Below are positions 47,750-58,871 of a DNA stretch of 61,875 nucleotides, piece after piece; the first letter of the stretch is position 1; each line of letters begins with the position of its first letter. Both the position numbers and the translations under genes were made by a program. Source of the stretch: Mesostigma viride (Eukaryota; Streptophyta; Mesostigmatophyceae; Mesostigmatales; Mesostigmataceae); NCBI GenBank assembly GCA_009746045.1, contig RPFO01000167.1:2892648-2954522 (forward strand), read 5' to 3'. The notes under the pieces are model-generated. The model saw only the letters and a list, made by a program, of their open reading frames with translations, did not search any database and was not told where the DNA came from.

Positions 47750-48904
47750 CTTTTGCGTCCGCATGTCCTTCATGGGCGGGATCAGTGCTTCCCCCTCCAC
47801 CTCCCAGCCCTTGAGCACGTCCAGATTGGTGTACTTGAACTTCTCCGCGTCCCTCACCAACCCCCTCCACAAATCAAACGCCTCGTCGGTTGTCTCCACG
47901 AACTTGCCCTTTTGTTTACCCGCAATCTCGCCAGCTATCGCAGTACTCACTTGCTCGTCAGAGCCCTCGAAAATCACGGACTTCAACATCTGCGTGTAGT
48001 GGTTGCCGTCCAGCACGGCAAACTGCACAAACACGCAAGGCGTCTGGTCTGGAAATTTACCCTTAAGGCCGGCATGGTCCGAGATGTTCAAGCTCCCCAT
48101 CGCGGATTTCGTCAGGTCAACTACTGCCTGACGCTCAGATTCATTTGACCACTCGGACGGATCCAACTCCATGGTGATCAACTCGTCTGAGCAAGCGGCC
48201 GCCATGTCCTTCAGGGAGTCCGTCCGGAGAATGGACATGGCTTCCTCGGCCGTTGGCGAACGATAGTATCCGAACCTCTGCACGGCACGGTCACTGTCGT
48301 CCCCCGTCAGTATTTTAATGTGGTAAGAAACCATTTCACTCCTCTGCACCCATAAATTGTAGAGACCTGGATCACGGTCTGCCAGCACCTGCCACGCAAA
48401 CCGGAAGATCGGCACGGCACATTTTGCTTTTGTCAGACTTGTGCCGGCCCCCACGAACCACGGCGCGAGCCCCCTACAATTCCGCACCGTCACCGTCCGA
48501 TGCCGCATGAGTTCCGGGAGTTGGCACAAGTTCTCCGTGGGGGCCCGTACTTGAGTCGCAATCGCGGACCCCCCCACGATGTCGACATCGTCTGGAACTA
48601 GGCGTATCTTCTGCCGCAGATGAAACGCCGCCTGTATGGTGTCAGTTAGATTCTTGTCGTGCACTTGAGAGGACGGCGCTGGCTCCCAGGAGTCCAAAAT
48701 GCTGGGCTTCGCATTTCCAGCACGTGTCGTCAGCAGCCCCTTCCTCTCAAAGGTCTTCACAATAACCGACCATAAGTCGGTGCCCGGTGCTCGTTGGCGC
48801 CAGTCCTCAAAAAATGTTGTGAGATGCCTTTCCGCACACCCATGTTCAATCTTGTAAGCCCACTTCTCCCGCTCTTCCTCCGTTCTCTGCCTTGACGGAC
48901 GCCC
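47750..48904 (-). CDS. Exon 3 of the large unknown gene
   Basis: 385 codons, open throughout, from a TGATCAG acceptor (GRPSRQRTEEEREKWAYKI) to the CAAAAG/GTAAAT donor, phase 0 at both ends. Visible segments include CAERHLTTFFEDWRQRAPG, LPELMRHRTVTVRNCRGLAP, GYYRSPTAEEAM, CVFVQFAVLDGNHYTQML and EAFDLWRGLVRDAEKFKY. The VLDGNH string recalls ParB-like folds, but no other motif of that family was found. The even codon composition and charged surface pattern make this the best coding evidence in the window. Product unknown. Confidence 0.75.
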
Positions 48905-48953
48905 CTGATCACATGCAAAAAACATACAGATAGCCGGAAGGTCAGTACTATGT

Positions 48954-49514
48954 TCCAACGGCCGTCGCCGGAAAAATAACACCCTAATTTCCAGGTTTCA
49001 ACGGCCGTTGGCGCATGAAAATCACACCCTAATTTCCAGGTTCCAACGGCCGTTGGCGACAGAAAAATCACACCCTAATTTCCAGGTTCCAACGGCCGTT
49101 GGCGCGAGAAAAATGAAACCCTAATTTCCAGGTTCCAACGGCCGTTGGCACGAGAAAAATCACACCCTATTTTCCAGGTTCCAACGGCCGTTGGCGCAAG
49201 AAAAATGACACCCTAATTTCCAGTTTCCAACGGCCGTTGGCGCGAGAAAAATGAAACCTTCATTTCCAGGTTCCAACGGCCGTTGGCGCAAGAAAAATAA
49301 CACCCTAATTTCCAGGTTCCAACGGCCGTTGGCGCATGAAAATCACACCCTAATTTACAGGTTCCAACGGCCGTTGGCGCATGAAAATCACACCCTAATT
49401 TACAGGTTCCAACGGCCGTTGGCGCATGAAAATCACACCCTAATTTCCAGGTTCCGACGGCCGTTGGGCAAAAAAAAAATAACACCCTAATTTCCAAATT
49501 GCAACGGCCGTTGG
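48954..49514. repeat. 46-bp palindrome array 2 (13 units)
   Basis: Palindromes at 48,954 (decayed), 48,998, 49,043, 49,089, 49,135, 49,181, 49,227, 49,273, 49,319, 49,364, 49,409, 49,454 and 49,501, period 44-47. Linkers are more varied than in array 1. The palindrome core itself is the best conserved part. Confidence 0.95.
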
Positions 49515-49535
49515 CGCAAGAAAATCAAGCAAGAA

Positions 49536-49811
49536 AAGGCCAAGGCCAAGGCCAAGGCCAAGGCCAAGGCCAAGGCCAAGGCCAAGGCCAAGGCCAAGGC
49601 CAAGGCCAAGGCCAAGGCCAAGGCCAAGGCCAAGGCCAAGGCCAAGGCCAAGGCCAAGGCCAAGGCCAAGGCCAAGGCCAAGGCCAAGGCCAAGGCCAAG
49701 GCCAAGGCCAAGGCCAAGGCCAAGGCCAAGGCCAAGGCCAAGGCCAAGGCCAAGGCCAAGGCCAAGGCCAAGGCCAAGGCCAAGGCCAAGGCCAAGGCCA
49801 AGGCCAAGGCC
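49536..49811. repeat. (AAGGCC)46 block
   Basis: 276 bp of perfect AAGGCC, ending abruptly where AAGGAC begins. It starts within a palindrome-type unit (GGCGCAAGAAAATC). Confidence 0.97.
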
Positions 49812-52028
49812 AAGGACAAGGACAAGGACAAGGACAAGGACAAGGACAAGGACAAGGACAAGGACAAGGACAAGGACAAGGACAAGGACAAGGACAAGGA
49901 CAAGGACAAGGACAAGGACAAGGACAAGGACAAGGACAAGGACAAGGACAAGGACAAGGACAAGGACAAGGACAAGGACAAGGACAAGGACAAGGACAAG
50001 GACAAGGACAAGGACAAGGACAAGGACAAGGACAAGGACAAGGACAAGGACAAGGACAAGGACAAGGACAAGGACAAGGACAAGGACAAGGACAAGGACA
50101 AGGACAAGGTGCTGGCACAAGGACAAGGACAAGGACAAGGACAAGGACAAGGACAAGGACAAGGACAAGGACAAGGACAAGGACAAGGACAAGGTGCTGG
50201 ACAAGGACAAGGACAAGGACAAGGACAAGGACAAGGACAAGGACAAGGACAAGGACAAGGACAAGGACAAGGACAAGGACAAGGACAAGGACAAGGACAA
50301 GGACAAGGACAAGGACAAGGACAAGGACAAGGACAAGGACAAGGACAAGGACAAGGACAAGGACAAGGACAAGGACAAGGACAAGGACAAGGACAAGGAC
50401 AAGGACAAGGACAAGGACAAGGACAAGGACGAGGACAAGGACGAGGACAAGCACAAGGACAAGGACAAGGACAAGGACAAGGACAAGGACAAGGACAAGG
50501 ACAAGGACAAGGACAAGGACAAGGACAAGGACAAGGACAAGGACAAGGTGCTGGACAAGGACAAGGACAAGGACAAGGACAAGGACAAGGACAAGGACAA
50601 GGACAAGGACAAGGACAAGGACAAGGACAAGGACAAGGACAAGGACAAGGACAAGGACAAGGACAAGGACAAGGACAAGGACAAGGACAAGGACAAGGAC
50701 AAGGACAAGGACAAGGACAAGGACAAGGACAAGGACAAGGACAAGGACAAGGACAAGGACAAGGACAAGGACAAGGACAAGGACAAGGACAAGGACAAGG
50801 ACAAGGACAAGGACAAGGACAAGGACAAGGACAAGGACAAGGACAAGGACAAGGACAAGGTGCTGGCACAAGGACAAGGACAAGGACAAGGACAAGGACA
50901 AGGACAAGGACAAGGACAAGGACAAGGACAAGGACAAGGACAAGGACAAGGACAAGGACAAGGACAAGGACAAGGACAAGGACAAGGACAAGGACAAGGA
51001 CAAGGACAAGGACAAGGACAAGGACAAGGACAAGGACAAGGACAAGGTGCTGGCACAAGGACAAGGACAAGGACAAGGTGCTGGACAAGACAAGGACAAG
51101 GACAAGGACAAGGACAAGAACAAGGACAAGGACAAGGACAAGGACAAGGACAAGGACAAGGACAAGGACAAGGACAAGCACAAGGACAAGGACAAGGACA
51201 AGGACAAGGTGCTGGCACAAGGACAAGGTGCTGGCACAAGGACAAGGTGCTGGCACAAGGACAAGGACAAGGACAAGGACAAGGACAAGGACAAGGACAA
51301 GGACAAGGACAAGGACAAGGACAAGGACAAGGTGCTGGCACAAGGACAAGGACAAGGACAAGGTGCTGGCACAAGGACAAGGACAAGGACAAGGACAAGG
51401 ACAAGGACAAGGACAAGGACAAGGACAAGGACAAGGACAAGGACAAGGACAAGGACAAGGACAAGGACAAGGACAAGGACAAGGACAAGGACAAGGACAA
51501 GGACAAGGACAAGGTGCTGGCACAAGGACAAGGACAAGGACAAGGACAAGGACAAGGACAAGGACAGGACAAGGACAAGGACAAGGACAAGGACAAGGAC
51601 AAGGACAAGGACAAGGACAAGGACAAGGACAAGGACAAGGACAAGGACAAGGACAAGGACAAGGACAAGGACAAGGACAAGGACAAGGACAAGGACAAGG
51701 ACGAGGACAAGGACAAGGACAAGGACAAGGACAAGGACAAGGACAAGGACAAGGACAAGGACAAGGACAAGGACAAGGACAAGGACAAGGACAAGGACAA
51801 GGACAAGGACAAGGACAAGGACAAGGACAAGGACAAGGACAAGGACAAGGACAAGGACAAGGACAAGGACAAGGACAAGGACAAGGACAAGGACAAGGTG
51901 CTGGCACAAGGACAAGGACAAGGACAAGGACAAGGACAAGGACAAGGACAAGGACAAGGACAAGGACAAGGACCAGGACGAGGACGAGGACGAGGACAAG
52001 GACAAGGACGAGGACGAGGACGAGGACA

Positions 52029-52063
<35 letters not shown>

Positions 52064-54293
52064 AAGGACAAGGACAACTTAGGACAAGGACAAGGACAAG
52101 GGCAAGGACAAGGACAAGGACAAGGACAAGGACGAGGACAAGGACAAGGACAAGGACAAGGACAAGGACAAGGACAAGGACAAGGACAAGGACAAGGACA
52201 AGGACAAGGACAAGGACAAGGACAAGGACAAGGACAAGGACAAGGACAAGGACAAGGACAAGGACAAGGACAAGGACAAGGACAAGGACAAGGACAAGGA
52301 CAAGGACAAGGACAAGGACAAGGACAAGGACAAGGACAAGGACAAGGACAAGGACAAGGACAAGGACAAGGACAAGGACAAGGACAAGGACAAGGACAAG
52401 GACAAGGACAAGGACAAGGACAAGGTGCTGGCACAAGGACAAGGACAAGGACAAGGACAAGGACAAGGACAAGGACAAGGACAAGGACAAGGACAAGGAC
52501 AAGGACAAGGACAAGGACAAGGACAAGGACAAGGACAAGGACAAGGACAAGGACAAGGACAAGGACAAGGACAAGGACAAGGACAAGGACAAGGACAAGG
52601 ACAAGGACAAGGACAAGGACAAGGACAAGGACAAGGACAAGGACAAGGACAAGGACAAGGACAAGGACAAGGACAAGGACAAGGACAAGGACAAGGACAA
52701 GGACAAGGACAAGGACAAGGACAAGGACAAGGACAAGGACAAGGACAAGGACAAGGACAAGGACAAGGACAAGGACAAGGACAAGGACAAGGACAAGGAC
52801 AAGGACAAGGTGCTGGCACAAGGACAAGGACAAGGACAAGGACAAGGACAAGGACAAGGACAAGGACAAGGACAAGGACAAGGACAAGGACAAGGACAAG
52901 GACAAGGACAAGGACAAGGACAAGGACAAGGACAAGGACAAGGACAAGGACAAGGACAAGGACAAGGACAAGGACAAGGACAAGGACAAGGACAAGGACA
53001 AGGACAAGGACAAGGACAAGGACAAGGACAAGGACAAGGACAAGGACAAGGACAAGGACAAGGACAAGGACAAGGACAAGGACAAGGACAAGGACAAGGA
53101 CAAGGACAAGGACAAGGACAAGGACAAGGACAAGGACAAGGACAAGGACAAGGACAAGGACAAGGACAAGGACAAGGACAAGGACAAGGACAAGGACAAG
53201 GACAAGGACAAGGACAAGGACAAGGACAAGGACAAGGACAAGGACAAGGACAAGGACAAGGACAAGGACAAGGACAAGGACAAGGACAAGGACAAGGACA
53301 AGGACAAGGACAAGGACAAGGACAAGGACAAGGACAAGGACAAGGACAAGGACAAGGACAAGGACAAGGACAAGGACAAGGACAAGGACAAGGACAAGGA
53401 CAAGGACAAGGACAAGGACAAGGACAAGGACAAGGACAAGGACAAGGACAAGGACAAGGACAAGGACAAGGACAAGGACAAGGACAAGGACAAGGACAAG
53501 GACAAGGACAAGGACAAGGACAAGGTGCTGGCACAAGGACAAGGACAAGGACAAGGACAAGGACAAGGACAAGGACAAGGACAAGGACAATTAAGGACAA
53601 GGACAAGGACAAGGACAAGGACAAGGACAAGGACAAGGACAAGGACAAGGACAAGGACAAGGACAAGGACAAGGTGCTGGCACAAGGACAAGGACAAGGA
53701 CAAGGACAAGGACAAGGACAAGGACAAGGACAAGGACAAGGACAAGGACAAGGACAAGGACAAGGACAAGGACAAGGACAAGGACAAGGACAAGGACAAG
53801 GACAAGGACAAGGACAAGGACAAGGAAAGGACAAGGACAAGGCAAGGCAAGGACAAGGACAAGGACAAGGACAAGGACGAGGACAAGGACAAGGACAAGG
53901 ACAAGGACAAGGACAAGGACAAGGACAAGGACAAGGACAAGGACAAGGACAAGGACAAGGACAAGGACAAGGACAAGGACAAGGACAAGGACAAGGACAA
54001 GGACAAGGACAAGGACAAGGACGAGGACAAGGACAAGGACAACCACAAGGACAAGGACAACCACAAGGACAAGGACAAGGACAAGGAGAAGGACAAGGAC
54101 AAGGACAAGGACAAGGAAAAGGACAAGGACAAGGACAAGGACAAGGACAAGGAAAAGGAGAAGGACATGGACAAGGACAAGGACAAGGACAAGGACAAGG
54201 ACAAGGACAAGGACAAGGACAAGGACAAGGACAAGGACAAGGAAAAGGAGAAGGACATGGACAAGGACAAGGACAAGGACAAGGACAAGGACA

Positions 54294-54346
<53 letters not shown>

Positions 54347-54709
54347 AAGGACAAGGACAACTTAGGACAAGGACAAGGACAAGGGCAAGGGCAAGGACAA
54401 GGACAAGGACAAGGACAAGGACAAGGACAAGGACAAGGACAAGGACAAGGACAAGGACAAGGACAAGGACAAGGACAAGGACAAGGACAAGGACAAGGAC
54501 AAGGACAAGGACAAGGACAAGGACAAGGACAAGGACAAGGACAAGGACAAGGACAAGGACAAGGACAAGGACAAGGACAAGGACAAGGACAAGGACAAGG
54601 ACAAGGACAAGGACAAGGACAAGGACAAGGTGCTGGCACAAGGACAAGGACAAGGACAAGGACAAGGACAAGGACAAGGACAAGGACAAGGACAAGGACA
54701 AGGACAAGG
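49812..54709. repeat. (AAGGAC)n hexamer array, about 4.9 kb
   Basis: About 815 hexamers interrupted by about 18 GTGCTGG(CAC) punctuation segments, GACGAG runs, and AACTTAGG or AATTAAGG variants. A GACGAG run followed by AACTTAGG recurs at about 51,975-52,090 and 54,297-54,370, giving a 2.28-kb duplication. Giant ORFs of 389-1,772 codons on both strands (KD, RT, QG, LS, VL and CP repeats) are artefacts. At 54,710 the array ends in GGCGCAAGAAAATCACA, the linker of a palindrome unit. Confidence 0.97.
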
Positions 54710-54748
54710 ATGGCGCAAGAAAATCACATCCTTGTGCGTAATACCTAC

Positions 54749-55045
54749 CCGGACAGCTGGCAGTGTGTGTTGGGTTGCTTTTCCAGTTGCTGCCGTCGCG
54801 GCATCGGAACCCGATGACCCAGAAGCCGCCGATTTCCTCCGCTGCTTCGCCGCCTTTGCTGCATCAACGCCGCGCGCCTCTTGCCCGACGATGGTGCGGG
54901 GGAGGGGGCATTTGCTGTGTGCCGCTGCAGCTTCCGACGGCGCGGAAGGGCCGGCGGCCGCAGGGGGCAACACCGGTGGCGGCGGAGAGCCCGGCGGCGG
55001 GGGCGCCGGCGGAGGGGAAGGCGGGTGGTTGTGCGTACAAGCACG
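54749..55045 (-). CDS. Exon 2 of the large unknown gene
   Basis: 99 codons after a strong polypyrimidine tract and CACAG acceptor. It encodes a Pro-rich run (PPSPPPAPPPPGSPP) and an Ala/Ser-rich basic part (KAAKQRRKSAASGSSGSD), then the GTAGGT donor. Low-complexity and probably disordered. Phase 0 at both ends. Confidence 0.6.
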
Positions 55046-55591
55046 CTGTGACACGCAGACGACAAAGAAGAAATCCGCCGAATATGTTAGCAAGCGGTGC
55101 GGTGCAGCACACACATCTGACAAAGCTAATAGGTCAACCCTTAAAACCGTGTCCAACTGCCCGCTATAAAAACCGGGCAATTGTCACTTTCCATGATAAT
55201 GTCCACAAACCAACCTAATAGTTAGTTATGGTCCATTATAGGACACAAGCACACACATATATTCACCACCTTGGGGGTCATGTCATTGGTCATATTGCAA
55301 TGTCCTATGGGTGCCAAATATAGCACCCCCTGACAGAAAGGAAGCTAGTAAAGGGCTCATGAACACCAAGGTTGCATGTGGAGGAGCAGGGACCCAGCTG
55401 CAAGCTCTAACAATAAATGCCCACTACAAATAGCAGACAGTTTGGTTTGTGACACCTGCTAGCATTACAAAGCTCAATTCTCATCCCGTAGCAACAAAAA
55501 TGTAATGTCCGCTGTAAATATCACTCAAAACGGCTAAAGGGTTAAAACGAAGTTGTAGTTGTTTTGCGGCATCAAGTTTCAAAGTACGTAC

Positions 55592-55687
55592 TGGGATACC
55601 CTTCGCCAGCCTGCTTGGCATCCAGTAGGATAAGATCTTGGAACCAGTAAGGGGGCTTCGCTTGCTGCGGCAGATGGTGCAATCCAT
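55592..55687 (-). CDS. Exon 1 (first coding) of the large unknown gene
   Basis: ATG at 55,687 lies 5 nt after a GCGCAG acceptor. The 32 codons start MDCTICRSKRSPLTG, a C-x2-C opening like that of the neighbouring gene at 57,463, and end at a CCCA/GTACGT donor in phase 0. The full model (exons 55,687-55,592, 55,045-54,749, 48,904-47,750, 47,085-44,679 and 42,866-42,047) would give a protein of about 1,590 residues: Cys-pair start, Pro-rich linker, an unknown central part and a basic end. Nuclear location is inferred from the basic patches only. Confidence 0.5.
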
Positions 55688-55701
55688 TGTGATCTGCGCG
55701 C

Positions 55702-55950
55702 AAAACATACACAAACGAACAACCCTCATAGGTTGAGCAATCCACAAAATCATGCCATTACTGTAACAACATGGGCAAAGCATACACAAACGAACAACCA
55801 TCATAGATTGAGCTAGCAATCCACAACATGATGCCATTACTGTAACAACATGGGCAAAGCATACACAAACGAACAACCATCATAGATAGAGCAATCCACA
55901 ACATCATGCCATTAATGTAATAACATGGGCAAAACATACACAAACAAATA
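55702..55950. repeat. 76-bp tandem repeat, three copies, upstream of exon 1
   Basis: ACAAACGAACAACC recurs at 55,711, 55,787 and 55,864, then decays. It lies directly upstream of the CAG before exon 1, so it is either promoter or a 5' UTR intron. Confidence 0.9.
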
Positions 55951-56113
55951 GCCATGATAGGGCATTAAGAGAATAGCCATGATTGGGGCAATAAGAGAAT
56001 TTTTTTGTTCAATTCAATTATCACAATTTATGTACACAGTCGATGCATTCATAAATGAGGCAGGTTCTTCCGAAAATAGGCTCCGTCGTAGAGTGTCAAC
56101 GGCCAACTTGTAA

Positions 56114-56439
<326 letters not shown>

Positions 56440-56676
56440 ACACCAAGGTTGAGACTTACATGCATGGGACAAGAAAAACCTCGTTGCAAGGGTTGAAACC
56501 ATAACGAAATTGTATGACCACAGACACATAAAATGTAAGGCTTGCTCAGTATTATTATTTACCCATCAATCAATTTTAAAGGCAAGGAAATGTTGAAATA
56601 CGGACGACCGTCCCAAGTTCGCCAGCATTAACAAAAGCATTTCTGTGACAAGAACAGTGGGCGACCATTCCCATTA
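56440..56676. other. No gene seen
   Basis: AT-rich sequence between the plastid insertion and the 3' end of the next minus-strand gene. Confidence 0.4.
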
Positions 56677-57463
56677 TTATCTTTTCCTCTTTTGTTTCTT
56701 CCCCTTCCCGGACTCGCATTCATAATCGACGTCCGCCATCCCCAAACGATGCAAAATTTTGTTGGAGCTCTGCATCTTCTCCAACAGTTCTTGATCCGAT
56801 TCCTCCTTTGCACGACGTGCTTCCTCTGCCTTCGCCTTTGCGGCCTCCACATCTGCATCTATATCCGCCTTCACCACCATCCTGATCAAACGGTCCCGCT
56901 CCTCAGGCCTCTTCGGCAGTCCCACCGGCTCTAGCTGCGGCAAGAAGAGCCTCCAAAATATCCTTGTGCAGTCTTTGTGCTTCCACAAATCCATCATTCG
57001 TCATCAAGGTGTACGCGCATTCACGCGCCACACCCTGCAAGGAATCCCCCATGGTAACGTTAAGCCCATGAGCAAACCCGTACGCGCTGTCCCCCTCTGC
57101 CAAAATCTCGAGGTGCTGCCTGTCGAGGCGCACCAGCTCAACTTTCCGTTCCCCAGTGTGCGTTGCCGTGAAGTGGAGGACCGAGCGTGTCATTCCGGTC
57201 TTCCCCATCAACATCTGCAAACTTGCTACGTATGCGATCCCACGAGCGCACACGTCCTCCAACTTCTCGGCAAAAGGTAGATGTGTCTTGCAATACACAT
57301 CCAATCCCTCCAGTGGTCTATCACATCTAAGAAATCCACACCCCCCGTATGGATCCTTGGCATGTTGGTACTCGAGGTCGTGCGCTTGCAGGAACTTGTA
57401 ATGTTCCGCGCACAGTCCCTCGACCCTTACGGGCTCCGTACAGATTTTGCATTTCGTTGCCAT
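56677..57463 (-). CDS. Double Cys/His-motif protein with coiled-coil end, one frameshift
   Basis: ATG 57,463 directly follows TGCGCAG. N-terminal KCKICTEPVRVEGLCAEH gives C-x2-C-x9-C-x2-H, and GCGFLRCDRP...YCKTH about 35 residues later gives C-x4-C-x10-C-x2-H, so two likely zinc sites. Then follows a mixed domain (HFTATHTGERKVELVRLDRQ, GVARECAYTLM). The frame stops at 56,903, but the next frame continues directly with EERDRLIRM, DADVEAAKAKAEEARRAKEE (coiled coil) and a basic end KKQKRKR at 56,677. One extra base near 56,905 explains the break. Unknown function; partner of the genes at 58,261 and 59,654. Confidence 0.65.
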
Positions 57464-57787
57464 CTGCGCAATTGCCATGAGTCCCATACAGCAGCCATTG
57501 TATAACAGGGGCAATGAGGACCGTCAGAACCCCCTCTGGCGTCTTTCTCACACAATTCTCAATCTAGTCTTTTTGTGCAATAATTGTTGGTTCAAAGAAG
57601 GTCCGTTCAAAGAAGTTTTATGAGACAAAATAAATTAGTTTCAATTACACGCATCAGATTAATCAAATCATATTTTCTCCCTCTCTTTCTTACTGAGCAA
57701 TTCTGTCCATCCTGCCCCTCTTTGCCGGCTTCTCATCAATCTCCTCATCAAAATCACACACACGTCTAATCTGCTGTCTAATCTGCT
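57464..57787. other. Intergenic spacer without palindrome
   Basis: Separates the genes starting at 57,463 and ending at 57,788. AT-rich, no CCAACGGCCGTTGG, unlike the spacers further upstream. Confidence 0.6.
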
Positions 57788-58261
57788 CTACCAACCCCCC
57801 TTGCGCATCAGGTCTTTCACCTCCCCCTTCAAGAGCGCTGTCACGAGTCGCGCGCACTCATACGCGGACTCCGTGGCCATGTCCCTTCCCATATCATGCC
57901 ACACTTTGGCCGTTGGACAGTCGGGATGGTCTCCCATGTAAGCCCACACATGCCTTGGCGGCTTGTCCTCTCCGCCTATCCCCTCTCCAGGTCGCATCTG
58001 TCCCACCTCCTCTATCACCCACTCTGCATCACGCAGCATGAATCGAGGCTTCTTGTCAACATAGTACAAGACCAAAACCATGTTGTTGGGCCAAGGCTTC
58101 CACTTTTTCGTCACGATGTGACGGTCAATCGTCATCAGCCCGCTCTCGATTTCGGCAAACAACGCCCCCCATACGTCAGAATGCTTGGGACAGAACCACT
58201 CGCTGTCCGTCGGCATTCCTTCCCATTGACAATCCGGATGTTCGCATCGAATGGGGTCCAT
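57788..58261 (-). CDS. Cys/His-motif protein, 157 residues, unknown
   Basis: ATG 58,261 directly follows TGCACAG. Opens MDPIRCEHPDCQW...WFCPKHSD, a C-x4-C-x14-C-x2-H motif like its neighbours. The rest is a small globular part (MVLVLYYVDKKPRFMLRDAE, HVWAYMGDHPDCPTAKVWHD) ending RKGGW. The palindrome lies 53 nt upstream (58,315-58,328). Intact frame, no known domain. Confidence 0.7.
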   Translation of the reverse strand: MDPIRCEHPDCQWEGMPTDSEWFCPKHSDVWGALFAEIESGLMTIDRHIVTKKWKPWPNNMVLVLYYVDKKPRFMLRDAEWVIEEVGQMRPGEGIGGEDKPPRHVWAYMGDHPDCPTAKVWHDMGRDMATESAYECARLVTALLKGEVKDLMRKGGW

Positions 58262-58314
58262 CTGTGCACATCGATATTTTTTACACCACCCGCAAACGCA
58301 CGCATTCAGCAGGG

Positions 58315-58363
58315 TCAACGGCCGTTGGCCCTGTTAAATTCCACACACCCCAACGGCCGTTGG
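58315..58363. promoter_or_regulatory. Two CCAACGGCCGTTGG-type palindromes
   Basis: 58,315-58,328 (first base T) and 58,350-58,363 (perfect), between the start of the gene at 58,261 and the end of the gene at 58,456. Each half site, CCAACGG, matches the MYB core and most of the plant MSA consensus YCYAACGGYYA. Confidence 0.6.
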
Positions 58364-58417
58364 CCTTAGACGCACAAAACTTGACACCATCAGGCGATTT
58401 TTTCCAAATGATTCTTC

Positions 58418-58423
58418 TTTATT
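58418..58423 (-). terminator. AATAAA polyadenylation signal
   Basis: Canonical hexamer on the minus strand 33 nt beyond the stop codon of the 58,800-58,456 gene. Confidence 0.6.
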
Positions 58424-58455
58424 AAATAAATTTACATTCATCCTAAAATCACATT

Positions 58456-58800
58456 CTAGTCAACATCCTCCCCATCTTTAGTGGGTTGCATTCGACCCCA
58501 ATTGTCGTTCATAAAACTGACCAAAACATGAGCCGGAGTCCCCACATCCTCCTCACGCCTCAATTTACGCAATACACCTTTAGCAATTCCACCATACCCA
58601 TCAACCTCCGACATCATCATGCCCACGCCATCAAGACGTTCAGCGTGCAATTGCCCGTCCTCTTCGAGAACCAGATCGGGCAGGTCTTCCAGTTCGGCCT
58701 CCACAATCTCTATCAGGTTTTCCTTTGTAGTCTCCCCCCCTTCCTTTCCTTCTTTTCCGCACTCCATCCTACACCCTGCCCCTGCACAACCGACGTCCAT
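58456..58800 (-). CDS. Small acidic protein, 114 residues, unknown
   Basis: Opens MDVGCAGAGCRMECGKEGKE (C-x4-C-x3-C), then ENLIEIVEAELEDLPDLVLE and ending TKDGEDVD. Cysteines are near the N-terminus as in its neighbours, but there is no C-x2-H. The palindrome lies 44 nt upstream of the ATG (58,845-58,858) and 13 nt after the next gene's stop. No CAG precedes this ATG. Intact frame; no known family. Confidence 0.6.
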   Translation of the reverse strand: MDVGCAGAGCRMECGKEGKEGGETTKENLIEIVEAELEDLPDLVLEEDGQLHAERLDGVGMMMSEVDGYGGIAKGVLRKLRREEDVGTPAHVLVSFMNDNWGRMQPTKDGEDVD

Positions 58801-58871
58801 GGCAAGTTAAGAAACGGACTCAGCTCACAGGACATTTTGCAAGTCCAACGGCCGTTGGCGACCAAAAACAC

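Larger units (their letters stand above)
48905..54748 (-). other. Intron 2 of the large gene (5,844 nt)
   Basis: Donor TGTCCGG/GTAGGT at 54,749/54,748 and acceptor TGATCAG at 48,907-48,905, phase 0 on both sides. It holds palindrome array 2 and the whole hexamer array. The model rests on matching phase and good consensus sites; no transcript was available. Confidence 0.55.

Noticed and set aside
47750-48904. ParB-like domain in exon 3 (VLDGNH)
   Set aside because: Only one short string matches; other ParB motifs are not seen.
47172-49514. CRISPR-like array (palindromic repeat, regular spacing)
   Set aside because: The linkers are themselves near-identical, not unique spacers; no cas genes; the host is eukaryotic.
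49440-54817. Giant ORFs up to 1,772 codons in the hexamer array
   Set aside because: Dipeptide repeats from a 6-bp unit in every frame, and the array fits within an intron bounded by phase-matched exons.
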